Source: Ophiobolus disseminans
Taxonomy: Eukaryota > Ascomycota > Dothideomycetes > Pleosporales > Phaeosphaeriaceae
Direction: 5' to 3'
Assembly: GCA_010093685.1 (NCBI GenBank)
Contig: MU006226.1
Span: 1,190,964-1,254,963 of the forward strand
DNA length: 64,000 nucleotides
Part shown: piece by piece, positions 43,899 through 54,193 of the stretch
How positions within the stretch are numbered: the stretch's first letter is position 1
Layout: each line of letters starts with the position of its first letter
Made by a program: the position numbers and the translations under genes
The notes under the pieces: model-generated
The model's input: only the letters and a program-made list of their open reading frames with translations
What the model was told of the DNA's origin: nothing
Databases searched by the model: none

Positions 43899-44971
43899 AT
43901 GCGACTATCCATATACGCTACCATCATTCTGTCCGCGACCTTATTCGAGCATTGTTCGGCTGCGCCATCATTCAGGCCAAGCCCACTCGGGGATTTCAAA
44001 AGTGGGCGGAAGTATCTCGAGGCCGTAAAGAGGCAAGATGATGAAGTGCTCAAGTACTTTCATGAGCCTGGGTGCGTGCTTGGGGCTATGTCCGCGAAAG
44101 CTCTTTGGAAGATGGCCAAAATCTGACCCAAGACAGAAACGACGAATGCCTTGGCCACCACGACAGACGATACTTTCACGGCATCGTCACTGACAAAGAA
44201 CGAAGCGACACACAAACCCACATGATCCGCGCATACTTGGAGTTCTTCCGCAAAAAGGGCATGGATACCTGGCTCGCGCATGGCACGCTCCTTGGTTGGT
44301 GGTGGAATGGAAAGGTACAACGCACTGTTCAGAGGCGGCAACACCATACTAATTCGAGATAGCGCCTGCCATGGGACTTCGACCTCGACACCCAGGTTTC
44401 GCATGCAACACTGCACCGCCTGGGCCAAATGTACAATCAGACAATGTACCAATACACGTCAACCGACGGGTCGACCCGACGCGAGTTCCTTCTGGACGTC
44501 AATCCGTGGATATGGGAACGAGTACGTGGAGACGGCATGAACGTGATTGATGCGCGATGGATCGACGTCCGGAACGGCCTGTTCATCGACATCACCGGCC
44601 TCAGCGAGACGCGCCCGGATACACAGCCTGGGGTGTGGAGTTGCAAGAACTACCATAACTACAAGACAGAGGAGCTGTATCCGATGCGGGAAACCCGGTT
44701 TGAGGGTGCTGTGGCGCGGGTGCCGTATGCGTACGACAAGATACTCACGGACGAGTACCATCATACGGCGCTCATCAATACAGAGTTTCATGGGTATGGC
44801 GGATTCGGGCTGTGGGCGAGCAGAAGCTGACCCAAGTATAGACACTATTGGGATCCACAGCTGAAGGAATGGGCCAAGTCTGCGGAAACACTCGAAAAAG
44901 ATGAAGAGGAGCGGAAGATGCGGGAGCGTGACAGGAGGAAGGCGGTTGTGGAGCGAACGAAGCTGGACTAG
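43899..44971 (+). CDS. LicD-family glycan-modifying protein (Mnn4/fukutin-like), secretory
   Basis: LicD proteins are nucleotidyltransferase-fold enzymes that transfer phosphorylated groups to glycans. Yeast Mnn4, needed for mannosylphosphorylation in the Golgi, belongs here. Four exons (43899..44071, 44137..44314, 44363..44793, 44842..44971) give 303 residues. A signal peptide or anchor is clear (MRLSIYATIILSATLFEHCS). The LicD core is THMIRAYLEFFRKKGMDTWL, then AHGTLLGWWWNGK, then across the intron RLPWDFDLDTQVS, whose D-x-D carries the metal site. GDGMNVIDARWIDVRNGLFI and DITGLSE follow. The C-terminus is a basic helix (EEERKMRERDRRKA). It is short for the family, so it may be the catalytic part only. 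The donor sugar-phosphate is unknown. Confidence 0.85.
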
Positions 44972-45267
44972 TGGGCTAGCTGGCCTTGAGTATGTTTGGT
45001 GTGTTGTACCGCGTTGCATTGGTTTAGCATTTGCACATTGACACATGGGGGTAACGTTAGTCGAAAAGTTATAAGTTAGTCTGCTAGTTATACCGGTATG
45101 CCAGACCCTGTCCGTGCAGGCTGACAAATGCCGCGTGGCGCGTGGATCACCGAAACACGGCGAGCTCCAAGCATATATCTTGATGACCGCTAACCTCTGC
45201 ACTATCCGCTGACAACACCCACCATTTCTCTAGACTCAACCACCCCCGAGACTCAACACCCCCCAGC

Positions 45268-46263
45268 ATGGCCGACGCCGTCGAGATCACGCTCGTCCAC
45301 CACGGCGAGCAGCACACGCTGTCCTTTGCGCACGATGCCACCATATCCGACCTCTCGTCGCGCGTCGCACGGGACCTCTCGATACCGCCAGCCAACCAGA
45401 AGTTCCTCGTCGCCTCTAGGCTCGGCCTCCAGAAGCCGCCGTTCAAGGCGCCCGACATGCCCATTACCGACCTGGTGAGCAAGAAGATCACGCTTATGGG
45501 CAGCACCTCGGCCCAGGTCGCCGCCCTCAACGCCAGCATCTCGGCCGCCTTGGGGCCCCGCCGCGCCGGCCCCGTCAAGGCAGCCACGCCCGCACGCAGC
45601 CGCGACCACCGACGCATGCAGGACGAGGCGCAGTACACATTCCACACCCTCCGCCCGCTGCCCCATCTGCCGAACCCAGACCGCTCCCTGCGATTCCTGG
45701 AGCGCCTGCGGGACGACGCGGGCATCAAAGCCGCGATGCGCACCCACAATTTCAGCGTGCCGCTGCTCACGGAAATGGACCCCGCCATGCACACGACGCA
45801 GGACTCGCGCACCCTCGGCCTGAACCGCAACAAGGGCGAGGTCATCGAGTTGCGGCTCCGGACGGATGCCTACGACGGCTACAGAGACTACAAGACCATC
45901 CGCAACACGCTGTGCCACGAACTGGCGCACAACGTGTGGGGGCCGCACGACCGCAACTTCTGGGACCTGTGTAAGAAGATCGAGCGCGAGGTTGCACGCG
46001 ACGACTGGAAAAGTGGCGGCCGGAGCGTGGGAGACGTCGAGTACTACGAGCCGGGAGAGCGCGACCTGCACGACGACGGCGGGTGGACCGGCGGTGATTT
46101 TGTCCTGGGTAGCGGCAGCGCAAGCGTCGAGGGCAATGCGGGAGGCGCCGCGCCCATGGGGAGTCTCAGCAGGAGAGACATCATTGCGCGGGCGGCTGAG
46201 GAGCGGCTGAAGCGCACGAAGCAGGCCGAGCGCGACGCAGACGAGTCGGGGAGTGCCACGTGA
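45268..46263 (+). CDS. Ubiquitin-like/WLM-domain metalloprotease
   Basis: One exon encodes 331 residues. An N-terminal ubiquitin-like fold covers about 1-80 (EITLVHHGEQHTLSFAHDAT, ISDLSSRVARDLSIP). The WLM (Wss1-like metalloprotease) domain follows at about 110-270, with YTFHTLRPLPHLPNPDRSLR, LGLNRNKGEVIELRLR, and the zinc site CHELAHNVWGPHDRNFW (HExxH plus the downstream His). The C-terminus is Gly-rich and then basic. This layout matches the Ub-WLM proteins of fission yeast and plants. These relatives of Wss1 act on SUMO- or ubiquitin-linked substrates and DNA-protein crosslinks. The exact role in this subgroup is less certain. It starts MADAVEITLVHHG just after a CA-rich leader. Confidence 0.9.
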   Translation: MADAVEITLVHHGEQHTLSFAHDATISDLSSRVARDLSIPPANQKFLVASRLGLQKPPFKAPDMPITDLVSKKITLMGSTSAQVAALNASISAALGPRRAGPVKAATPARSRDHRRMQDEAQYTFHTLRPLPHLPNPDRSLRFLERLRDDAGIKAAMRTHNFSVPLLTEMDPAMHTTQDSRTLGLNRNKGEVIELRLRTDAYDGYRDYKTIRNTLCHELAHNVWGPHDRNFWDLCKKIEREVARDDWKSGGRSVGDVEYYEPGERDLHDDGGWTGGDFVLGSGSASVEGNAGGAAPMGSLSRRDIIARAAEERLKRTKQAERDADESGSAT

Positions 46264-46426
46264 TCACGTGATGTCATCGCTGTCTCAGCCGAGGCTCTCC
46301 ACACCAAGCTCGCGCTACCGGATCCGCCTGATGACCATGCACTCTACTGCTCCGCACGCTGCCGAGACGCCTCTTTTTGTTCCTGGTCTATCTACCATCC
46401 CTCAACCCACACTGCAGTCTTTCAGC

Positions 46427-46699
46427 ATGGTGTGGTTCATCCCTTTCATTCTCTTAGTCGCTGCCGCCTGGGCCATTGTCGGCCTCCTGCTTGCGAAATG
46501 GCTCAAGCAAGCGGGGCACAACAGGCCTATCAAAACCAGGCACCTTGAGGACAGGGACATCTACGGCGGAGGGGTGGGATTTGGGGGGCATGTTGGACTC
46601 GGCGGCGCTGAGAGGGAGGTCGGTGGGATGGGACGAGGAAGAGCGGAGCGGACCGTGGCCATGGGTGGCTATGGGAAGGGAAACGTCAAGGGATTGTAG
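46427..46699 (+). CDS. Small single-pass membrane protein, hypothetical
   Basis: The ATG at 46427 encodes 90 residues. The frame is open upstream to 46253, where it would overlap the end of the WLM gene, but the sequence just before 46427 looks like leader. The first 25 residues are one strong membrane helix (MVWFIPFILLVAAAWAIVGL). A basic segment (KWLKQAGHNRPIKTRHLEDR) and a Gly/Arg-rich tail follow. The topology would place the basic tail in the cytosol. No family recognised. It could be a real small gene or chance coding in GC-rich DNA. Confidence 0.4.
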   Translation: MVWFIPFILLVAAAWAIVGLLLAKWLKQAGHNRPIKTRHLEDRDIYGGGVGFGGHVGLGGAEREVGGMGRGRAERTVAMGGYGKGNVKGL

Positions 46700-47237
46700 A
46701 AACGATGCGTGTCCAAGAAAACTTGGCGGTCGACAAACGACCGTCCATCTCAACACCAACGCACCGCCACACGCCACTCACGATGTCATTAAAACGGGTG
46801 ACTAAGCTGCCATCGCGGTTTCCTAACAACGCGACCCATTTAGCTACAAACAGCCCTTTACCCTTTGTTTCTGCTCAAGCACCCTTTGTTAATGACAGGA
46901 GCCACCCAACTCTCCACTCGACCTAACCTACGGACCGTACAAAGGAATCTGGCGCTTTCGGCAATTGTGGCGAGAGTTTTTGCCCACTCCCAACCTTGCA
47001 TCTCACATCTGCCCGATTGATCTACATGAACCTGCATATGCAGATTCACCAGCGAGCCACACATTCCTTGCAAATCGAAAAACCGACTCGCGAGTACACC
47101 AACCCTCACGCCGGCGCTTTTGAAATCCCGACCACCCTCGAGAAAACATCAACACCCGCGTCACCACCATCACCACAACCGTCACACCCCCTCAATTGAG
47201 TCTTGAGTTCTTCTCTTCCACCCATTACGAAGGCGAT
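46700..47237. other. Upstream region of the 610-residue protein gene
   Basis: No supported gene. The last 100 bp are rich in CA and CCACC, like other leaders in this window. Confidence 0.45.
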
Positions 47238-49070
47238 ATGGTCGATTCAACTGTAGTTCAGCAGACACTACTTACTGCTCAGGCTTCCACCACCGTTACT
47301 GAGCGCGTTCTTCCCCTGTCGACCAGTGCAAACCTCCTTACACAATTCCTGTTCCACAAAACCGCCCTTCCAGACGTCTTGGAACGTTATGGAACCCTAC
47401 TGTCTATCATTACTAGCGGTGCAGTTGCCGCTTCCGGCGTGTACTACTTCTTCCAACAGTACCGTGGAAACCGCGCAAAAATACAGATTGCGGTGTTTCA
47501 TGTGATCCGCATGATCGAGAACCTTCCTGACCTGCGAGCACGTTTAGATGACCCACACAACCTCATCGCTGAGATTGATGTGGAGGTATCACGAGTGATC
47601 GGCTCCCACCTGTCAAACGGCGAGGCTATGGACGTTATGAAGGAACTTAAGCGCAAGATATGGACTTGTGTTGACGAAGAACGTGAGACGTTAGCTAAAT
47701 GCCGAAGGCGCCACACTGGCGAGGGGGGAGTCATCGAGAGCGATGTCCAGAAGCAGCTTTTGCTGGAAAATGAGTCCAGGGACGTCACTATGTTGGATGC
47801 TGGGGATATTGCCAACCCAAATCGCACACCACCCGCCTCCAGCCAGAATTACCAGATGACCCCATGCATCGTTCCTGGTGATCACACTTTCGCTTTCCAC
47901 GGATCGCCCTCCTCACGCCAAAGTCTACCACATGCCTCGCCTGTTGGCCATGGTACCTATAAGTTCGCTTCTAGCTCAAACTCCGGACAGGGGCTGTCGT
48001 CGCCTACGCCTGCACCACCGCACAAGTTTTCTGGCTACGGTCTGGATTACGAAGACGAAGATCTGTATTCTCCGGATCCATCACCTACCACTTCGACCAA
48101 AACTTCACTCACTGAACAACACCGTTCACCGCTATCAATTGCAGTTGCAAAGGAGCCTGCAGATATTCTTGGACGAGGACATGACCCACGCGTTCTCACG
48201 AAGCCGTCGTCGACCGTGAAGAGCCAGCCACCCCCCAACACAATGGCCGTCAAGACACACAATCAGAAGAATGGAACCTGGCTGGTACCCATTGTAGAAT
48301 GCGCTTCGCCGCAGGCCAGCCCTCAAGACAATACTCCCGAATATCGTGTGGCCGAGAGCCGGAAGTACTACAACGGAGAAGTGGTGGCGAGAAAGGAGCG
48401 CCGCGCCGTGCGAGCTTTTGTCAAGCAGGGCAACAAGCTTGAGCAGTTCCAACAAGAGCACATTGTCAACGCGTCCGCGACAAAAGTCAAGGAATGGCCT
48501 GATGCTATTGTGTCTTACTCGTCTACAGAGGAGGATGATCGCGAAGTCGACATTGACGTAGTCGTGTCATCTCATGTCATCGACAGTCCTCCGTTGGCAC
48601 CTAAAATCTCTCCTCCTCTCCATTCACCGCCCAACGAAGTCCACACACCAGAAATGTGTTCTCCCAATTTGCCTCCTCTCAACCCCTCTGCACTATGTGG
48701 AGCAAATTTCTCGCCTCTCAACGAGGCCCAGGCATCATCTCCCATCATTTGCGCTGTGACCGAGCTGCAAGTGTCTACATCTGATAACACCCAACTCCAA
48801 CCGGTCGCCAGCTCCCCACTGATAATCCTTGTGCGAACCACGTCGGAATCCATTGCCCCTTCGCCGCCAACTAAGAAGCGCGGCCGTCCTGGCAAGGTAC
48901 TTGCCGAGTCACCCGCACCCGTCACTCCTTTGCCGCCATCAAAGAAGCGGGTTCGTCCACGTAAGAACAATGCACAACCCAAAACCCCTTGCAAGCGGCA
49001 ACCGCGGACACCAGGTGATCGAAAGAGCGCAAGGTCGACCAAGTTTACTGGAGCTTACTACGGGAAGTAG
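47238..49070 (+). CDS. Protein with N-terminal hydrophobic segment and C-terminal AT-hook-like motifs, unknown
   Basis: A single exon encodes 610 residues from the ATG at 47238 (MVDSTVVQQTLLTAQASTTV). Around residues 50-75 there is a moderately hydrophobic stretch (YGTLLSIITSGAVAASGVYY) that could cross a membrane. A helical region of about 100 residues follows (IQIAVFHVIRMIENLPDLRA, MDVMKELKRKIWTCVDEERE). The middle is Ser/Pro-rich and disordered. A conserved-looking patch near 365-420 has NGTWLVPIVECASPQAS and YYNGEVVARKERRAVRAFV. The C-terminus has two basic Gly/Arg-Pro motifs, KKRGRPGK and KKRVRPRKN, with Pro-rich spacers, resembling AT-hooks. A membrane segment plus DNA-binding-like tail would suit a nuclear-envelope protein, but this is inference and no family is recognised. 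Confidence 0.7.
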   Translation: MVDSTVVQQTLLTAQASTTVTERVLPLSTSANLLTQFLFHKTALPDVLERYGTLLSIITSGAVAASGVYYFFQQYRGNRAKIQIAVFHVIRMIENLPDLRARLDDPHNLIAEIDVEVSRVIGSHLSNGEAMDVMKELKRKIWTCVDEERETLAKCRRRHTGEGGVIESDVQKQLLLENESRDVTMLDAGDIANPNRTPPASSQNYQMTPCIVPGDHTFAFHGSPSSRQSLPHASPVGHGTYKFASSSNSGQGLSSPTPAPPHKFSGYGLDYEDEDLYSPDPSPTTSTKTSLTEQHRSPLSIAVAKEPADILGRGHDPRVLTKPSSTVKSQPPPNTMAVKTHNQKNGTWLVPIVECASPQASPQDNTPEYRVAESRKYYNGEVVARKERRAVRAFVKQGNKLEQFQQEHIVNASATKVKEWPDAIVSYSSTEEDDREVDIDVVVSSHVIDSPPLAPKISPPLHSPPNEVHTPEMCSPNLPPLNPSALCGANFSPLNEAQASSPIICAVTELQVSTSDNTQLQPVASSPLIILVRTTSESIAPSPPTKKRGRPGKVLAESPAPVTPLPPSKKRVRPRKNNAQPKTPCKRQPRTPGDRKSARSTKFTGAYYGK

Positions 49071-49635
49071 TGACGAAGGGAAGTACCGAGTAGTGATCTC
49101 GAGGGTGACTGGTGGCGTAACGGGTGCTAAGGATAGACGGGAGGTAAATTGGTGGCTGGTACAATGAGTACATAGGCCTGTTAGCAGCCGTCAGGCGCGG
49201 TCGCTCACCTACAGAAGACTACGTGGAATCATATCATATAACGCACTTGCTCCCTTCGCCTTCCTCATGAATCTTCTAAATGAATAATGATACTATCAAG
49301 GTCTGGTGCTTGCACAGGACGACGTGCACTAACACCCATTCTGACCTCAACGTCATATCGAGTTGGGTCAGGGTGAGCATGTTGGTTATTGATGTCGGAT
49401 AACAGTGGGCACCATGCGAAACGCGGTAGAGCTTGGGAAATAAAACTTGAGGAGCCATGAGCAAGGTTGCATCATATATGCATGTATCATGAATTCATGG
49501 CTGACTGACGTTGCAGCTTAACACTGCAAATCAGTAGCTACCGTAGACACTTACCCATAACCAAGCAGGTAGCCCAATGCAGTCGCGCAATCAATCCTCC
49601 ACTGTCAAGGCTAATCGCTATCAGTAAGAGAGAGC
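49071..49635. other. Convergent intergenic region
   Basis: Between the 3' ends of the 610-residue protein gene and the 2EXR-type gene. No gene, RNA or repeat recognised. Confidence 0.5.
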
Positions 49636-50510
49636 CTACTGATTCAGTTCGAGCTCACACTCAACAAACTTCCTGTGCAGCCTGACGCTCAACCTCTTCG
49701 TCCTCGCCTCGTCCGCCTCTTCATCATCTTCAGTCTCCTCCGCTTCTGTCTTTTCGACCTCCATCTTCATCTTGCCTGCAATGTCACCGCTCGTTGCGCA
49801 TACTGGAGGCACGCGCCACTTGGTAGTGGGACCATTCCACGGATCCGTCATGGCAAGACTTAGGACTTCGAGGCCCGCAAACGGTCGCAGTGTCGGTCCA
49901 ATTTGGCCATAGCTATCTGATGTAGAGTACGTTACCGCAATGTGATACACACGAGCAGCTACGGACGCAGGGAGACGGGCGCCAAGTTCGCGCAGGCGGA
50001 TAGTCTCGGTGGAGATCTGCCCAGCAATGAAGCGTGACGAAAGGAACAGGGTGCCATGGTCATAATTGAAACAAAAAGACTTTTGGAGAGGATCGTCATG
50101 GAAGTGGATGAGTGTGCTGCTTGTATGCGCAATACTCAGCTGACGTGACTGGCGGCTAGCGTGGAAGAGCGCAGAGAGAGCTGGGATGCTGGAGGTTGGC
50201 GTACGAGGTCAGTCTGTGTCTTGAATATTGTTAACATGGACGTTACGTACTAGCGTATCTTTGGCGCGAAGCCGGAGTCAAGGCTGTGACCGTAGACCTC
50301 GAGGTCATGGGCTCGTGCAGTGGGCATGGCGAAGTTTCAGATGCACTTGCGGATGGCCACGGGGAGGCGTGAGAACCAGGTCATGACGGACAGTCCAGAC
50401 TCAGTGGTGTTGATGCCTTGACGAGGATGAAGGGTTCTCTCGGGCTCGGTGTAGGGATTGTCGATATCCATGACTGAGCTGAACGAGGTCGGAGGAGAGT
50501 CGATCTCCAT
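49636..50510 (-). pseudogene. 2EXR-type protein gene interrupted by an in-frame TGA
   Basis: Two exons are visible, 50510..50251 and 50188..49636, joined by a 62-nt GTACGT..CAG intron with frame kept (KIR-Y-IPALSALFHAS). Together they would encode about 270 codons. The layout fits the fungal 2EXR family: an F-x-LP start (MTWFSRLPVAIRKCI), then NFAMPTARAHDLEVYG, then a helix with ASRQSRQ, then FCFNYDHGTLFLSSRF. Codon 58 is TGA (50337..50339), exactly where the family usually has the Trp of its I-W motif. TGG to TGA is one base. Everything downstream, including the splice sites and 184 further codons, remains open. It is either a recent nonsense allele, a sequencing error, or read from the ATG four codons later (MPTARAHD). 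2EXR function is unknown. Confidence 0.7.
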
Positions 50511-51053
50511 TGCGCCTTCGAAGGTACTGCTCCTCTGCTGCAGGGTGCTTGAAATGATCGTAGTGGTAGGATCTGCTGCGTACGGTGATCAGGAGATGTT
50601 GGAAAGGCGGTGGAGGAAAGACACCCTGAACGCCAAGCTGGCGCGATATCATGTGATTGCGCGCACTGGGTAAATGCAGCGCGTTGTGTCACGATCATGG
50701 AGAGTCCAGGCAATCACAACAGCTACAGGTGTCACCTTCAACCCGGACTTCGAGACGCACCGTGAGGTTGCCTGATGAGGGATATGCATTCTGCTATTGG
50801 AAACCTCCCTCCACTTTGATGGCTTGAGGGCATTAGTAGCAATGAGCGAGGCCCAACCACTCGTGTAACACATAAATCAAAGTCAGTGGTGTTTTGTTCA
50901 GACAGGAAAGGTACCGGAAAGAAGGCAGACGCTAGAGATGGTTGAGTAACGATAATAGTTTTGTCATTTCTTTTCCGATGTTATTTCTCAGTTGAGCCTG
51001 TTCGGTCACGGACAGGTGCCAAGAACAGTCCCTCGCAACTTTTGACATGCATT
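50511..51053. other. Intergenic region upstream of the 2EXR-type gene
   Basis: Lies between the 5' end of the 2EXR-type gene and the 3' end of the DUF1275 gene, both minus. No gene recognised. Confidence 0.45.
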
Positions 51054-51900
51054 TCACTCCTCAGGCTCGGCCTTCCAGAATACCCAAGCAATGACGGCCA
51101 TGGCCTTCAGGACGACGGCAGTCCACAAAGCACCGGCGAGCCCGACGGAGGAGTGGGCCCACAGCCCACCAAAGCATGCACCCAAGAGGAGCAGGACGGG
51201 CGCCGCGATCCGTCTGTTCCTCTCCACGTTGGACGCAGCGAAGAGGCTTGGGTCAGAGAACAAGTCGCAGTAGTTGCTGGTGAGCACCACGCTCGTCAAG
51301 CCGGTGTACTGCAACGCTCTCGACGTGACAGCCTGGCCGCTCGACTGGAAGGCGACAACGGCAATGGGAACCAGGACCTGCCAGTGAAGGCCGTCGGACG
51401 AGTGGTGGCCCAGGGTGACGATCAGGGCGGCGAGGACAATGAAGAGCAGCTGGAACGAGTACGAGGCGATGAGCACCCAGCGCTTGCGGGGCGAGAAGTA
51501 GCGGTGGAAGCGGGCAAAGGCAAAGGAGCCGAGGCAGAAGGAGCCGATGGAGGTGCCTGCCTTGATCCAACGGATGCCCTCAGAGGGGGCGATGAGGCCC
51601 AAGCCCAGATAGACCGTGTTCCCTGACGCTGAGTCAGCACATGCACATGCACGTTTGCGGCAGCGGGTGCGGGTGCGGGGGTTAGTCACCCGTCTGCATG
51701 CTCACGAAGGAGCCCCAGATAAAGACGGCCGCGCTGTCGAGCAGGCCGGTGATGAGGTAGCAGAAGAGTAGCACCAGGTCCGCCCAATTCTTGCTGACGT
51801 CGGCGGCCAGATGGCGGCGCAGCTGGGACGGCGCCGAGTGTTTGCCGCTGGGGCGCCCGAGGAGCGGCGTCTGCTCGTGTGAGGGGATGCGCGAGGTCAT
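51054..51900 (-). CDS. DUF1275 (YoaK-type) multi-pass membrane protein
   Basis: Exons 51900..51690 and 51622..51054 flank a 67-nt intron and encode 259 residues. The N-terminus is cytosolic-like (MTSRIPSHEQTPLLGRPSGK). The first membrane helix ends in the family's sequence GLLDSAAVFIWGSFVSMQTG, which continues across the intron as NTVYLGLGL. About six helices follow, for example WVLIASYSFQLLFIVLAALI and IAAPVLLLLGACFGGLW. The loop ALQYTGLTSVVLTSNYCDLF matches the DUF1275 pattern. Members occur in bacteria and fungi and no substrate is established. It shares a 333-bp upstream region with a secreted oxalate decarboxylase, so co-regulation is possible. The in-frame extension up to 52239 lacks protein-like character. 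Confidence 0.87.
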
Positions 51901-52233
51901 GCTGGCCAGGTGAGGAGGTGAGGTGCGTGGACGACTTGCGGGGTGCATGGGCGGCATCGACGGCATACATAGGTAGCAGGCACGTTGACTCAAGCTTTGA
52001 GGATGCAGGCAAGCCCTGGGCGCCGGGGGCGGCAGGTGCAGGATACACGCGGCGGCCTGTGTTAGGGCGCGACGCTGAGTGATGCTGATGGCAGTTTGCG
52101 GACATGCAAGCGAGCATGCGATGGAGCTTAAAGTGTCGTCATCGGCACGCACGGCATCAACGACTCCAGAGTTATAAAGGCGGCCCGTCTGCATCCTCTG
52201 CACTCCCCATATCTCCCCTCCCCCCCAATCAAC
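51901..52233. promoter_or_regulatory. Divergent promoter DUF1275/oxalate decarboxylase with TATA box
   Basis: 333 bp between start codons. A TATAAA box at 52173..52178 lies 55 bp before the oxalate decarboxylase ATG, followed by a C-rich leader. That points to a regulated, strongly expressed gene. Confidence 0.6.
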
Positions 52234-53655
52234 ATGCACCTTCCGTCGCTGCTGGTGGCCCTCGGCGTGTGTAGCCGCTGCGCGTGGGCGGCGCCCGTGG
52301 AGCAGCAGCCGCTACCTGCAGCCCGACAGGCCGCGGACCCGGACCCCTACCAGCCCGGCTACTACGACAAGTGGGACCGCAAGATCGACTCGCAGGGCGA
52401 CCGCCTGGCCCCCGAGCCAGTCGTACGTTTCCCCATCCCCACCCCAACCCCCCACCCCCACTGACGTCCACAGCGCAACGGCGACGGCAGCGACGTCCTG
52501 GGCCCGCGCAACAGGGCCCGCGAGCGCCAGAACCCCGATCTGGTGCGCCCGCCCAGCACCGACCATGGCGCCATCCCCAACATGCGATGGTCTTTTGCCG
52601 ACTCGCACATCCGCATCGAGGAGGGCGGCTGGACGCGTGAGACGACCATCCGCGAGCTCGGCACCAGCAAGGAGCTCGCGGGCGTCAACATGCGCCTCGA
52701 CGAGGGCGTCATCCGCGAGCTGCACTGGCACAAGGAGGCCGAGTGGGCTTACGTGCTCGAGGGCAGCGTCCGCATCACCGCCCTCGACACCGAGGGTGGC
52801 AGCTTCGTCGACGACCTCGACAAGGGCGACCTGTGGTACTTCCCCTCAGGACACCCCCACTCGCTCCAAGGCCTGAGCCCCAACGGCACCGAGTTCCTTC
52901 TCATCTTCGACGACGGCAACTTCTCCGAGGACTCGACCTTCCTGCTCACCGACTGGGTCCGCCGCACCCCCAAGTCGGTCCTGGCCGAGAACTTCCGCGT
53001 CCATCCCGACGTCTTCCGAGCCATCCCCAAGTCGGAGAAGTACATCTTCCAGGGCTCCAACCCCGACTCCATCGACAAGGAGGTCCCGAGCAACGCTAAG
53101 GGCTACAAGAAGTCCAAGCTGCAATTCACCCACAAGATGCTAGCCCAGGAGCCGCTCAACACGACCGGTGGCCAGGTGCGCATCACCGATTCGACAAACT
53201 TCCCCCTCTCCAAGACCGTGGCTGCCGCCCATCTCAACATCCAGCCTGGCGCGATTCGTGAAATGCACTGGCACCCCAACGCCGACGAGTGGTCCTACTT
53301 CATAAAGGGCCGTGCCCGAGTGACCATCTTCGCCTCCAAAGGCACTGCACGCACTTTCGACTACCAAGCTGGCGATGTCGGCATCGTGCCCAGAAACATG
53401 GGCCACTTTATCGAGAACCTCAGCGACGACGAGGACGTCGAGGTGCTCGAGATTTTCCGCTCCGACAAGTTCCAGGACTTTTCCTTGTTCCAGTGGCTCG
53501 GTGAGACGCCGCAGAGACTGGTGAAGGAGCACCTGTTCGCGAACAGCCCTAAGGAGGCGGAGGAGTTCGAGAAGGCGCTCAATGACGTCCGGCCGGATCC
53601 CATCAAAGACGTAGACTGGGACAAGCTAATTGAGGAGGAAAAGATTGAGTTGTAG
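52234..53655 (+). CDS. Secreted bicupin oxalate decarboxylase
   Basis: This manganese enzyme converts oxalate to formate and CO2. Fungi secrete it to control oxalic acid and pH. Exons 52234..52422 and 52474..53655 (51-nt C-rich intron) give 456 residues. There is a signal peptide (MHLPSLLVALGVCSRCAWAA), then a propeptide-like region. Cupin 1 (about 130-260) has LHWHKEAEW and SGHPHSL, supplying the three His and one Glu of the Mn site. Its lid reads FSEDSTF, aligning with the SENS lid of bacterial decarboxylases. The Glu that distinguishes decarboxylase from oxidase is present. Cupin 2 has MHWHPNADEW and NMGHFIENL. The C-terminus is complete (DWDKLIEEEKIEL). A TATA box lies upstream. Oxalate decarboxylase rather than oxidase is well supported. 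Confidence 0.95.
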
Positions 53656-54193
53656 AACATAGTTCTTGTGCGCGTAATGATTCCGTCCTATGTTGATGAT
53701 TTTGCTATTGAGATGTGATGCCCGCTGAAGTTGCGAGACGATATTCCGTGAGATGAAGGGAATGACAAAGAACACGCGGAATGCCTTTGTTGCATTATTT
53801 GACGGACATTTTTTAGGTTTTCAGGGCGACACGAACTTTACCGCTGTCCCACTCTTGCGCATTTCGTCCGACGTGCTCAACCTAAGCTGAATGACCCTAG
53901 TCCTCAACCCCAAGCGCACCCCTTTCCCAGTCGCAGCGGAATCGCAATGAGCAAGATAAGCCGAATGACTAAGCGATGCAGCAAATGAAAATATAGCAGG
54001 AGGTTTCAGTCACCTTGTTTTGTGGCTTGTGTGTACGCACGTGTCGTTTTCAAACAATCTTTCACGGCGATCGTGTCCGGGTAACAGCAGCATGTGAGAT
54101 TTGCAGAAGTTCAACTTCACGATTTAGAGACCCAGATAGGGCATGTTCGCTTACCGACAACTCATCGGGACGTTCTCTAGTCCACGAAGTAGT
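53656..54193. other. Convergent intergenic region
   Basis: Between the 3' ends of the oxalate decarboxylase and HEATR5-type genes. No gene or repeat recognised. Confidence 0.5.

Noticed and set aside
51901..52239. Upstream extension of the DUF1275 frame
   Set aside because: Composition is unlike the protein and it crosses the oxalate decarboxylase TATA region. It is more likely promoter and leader.
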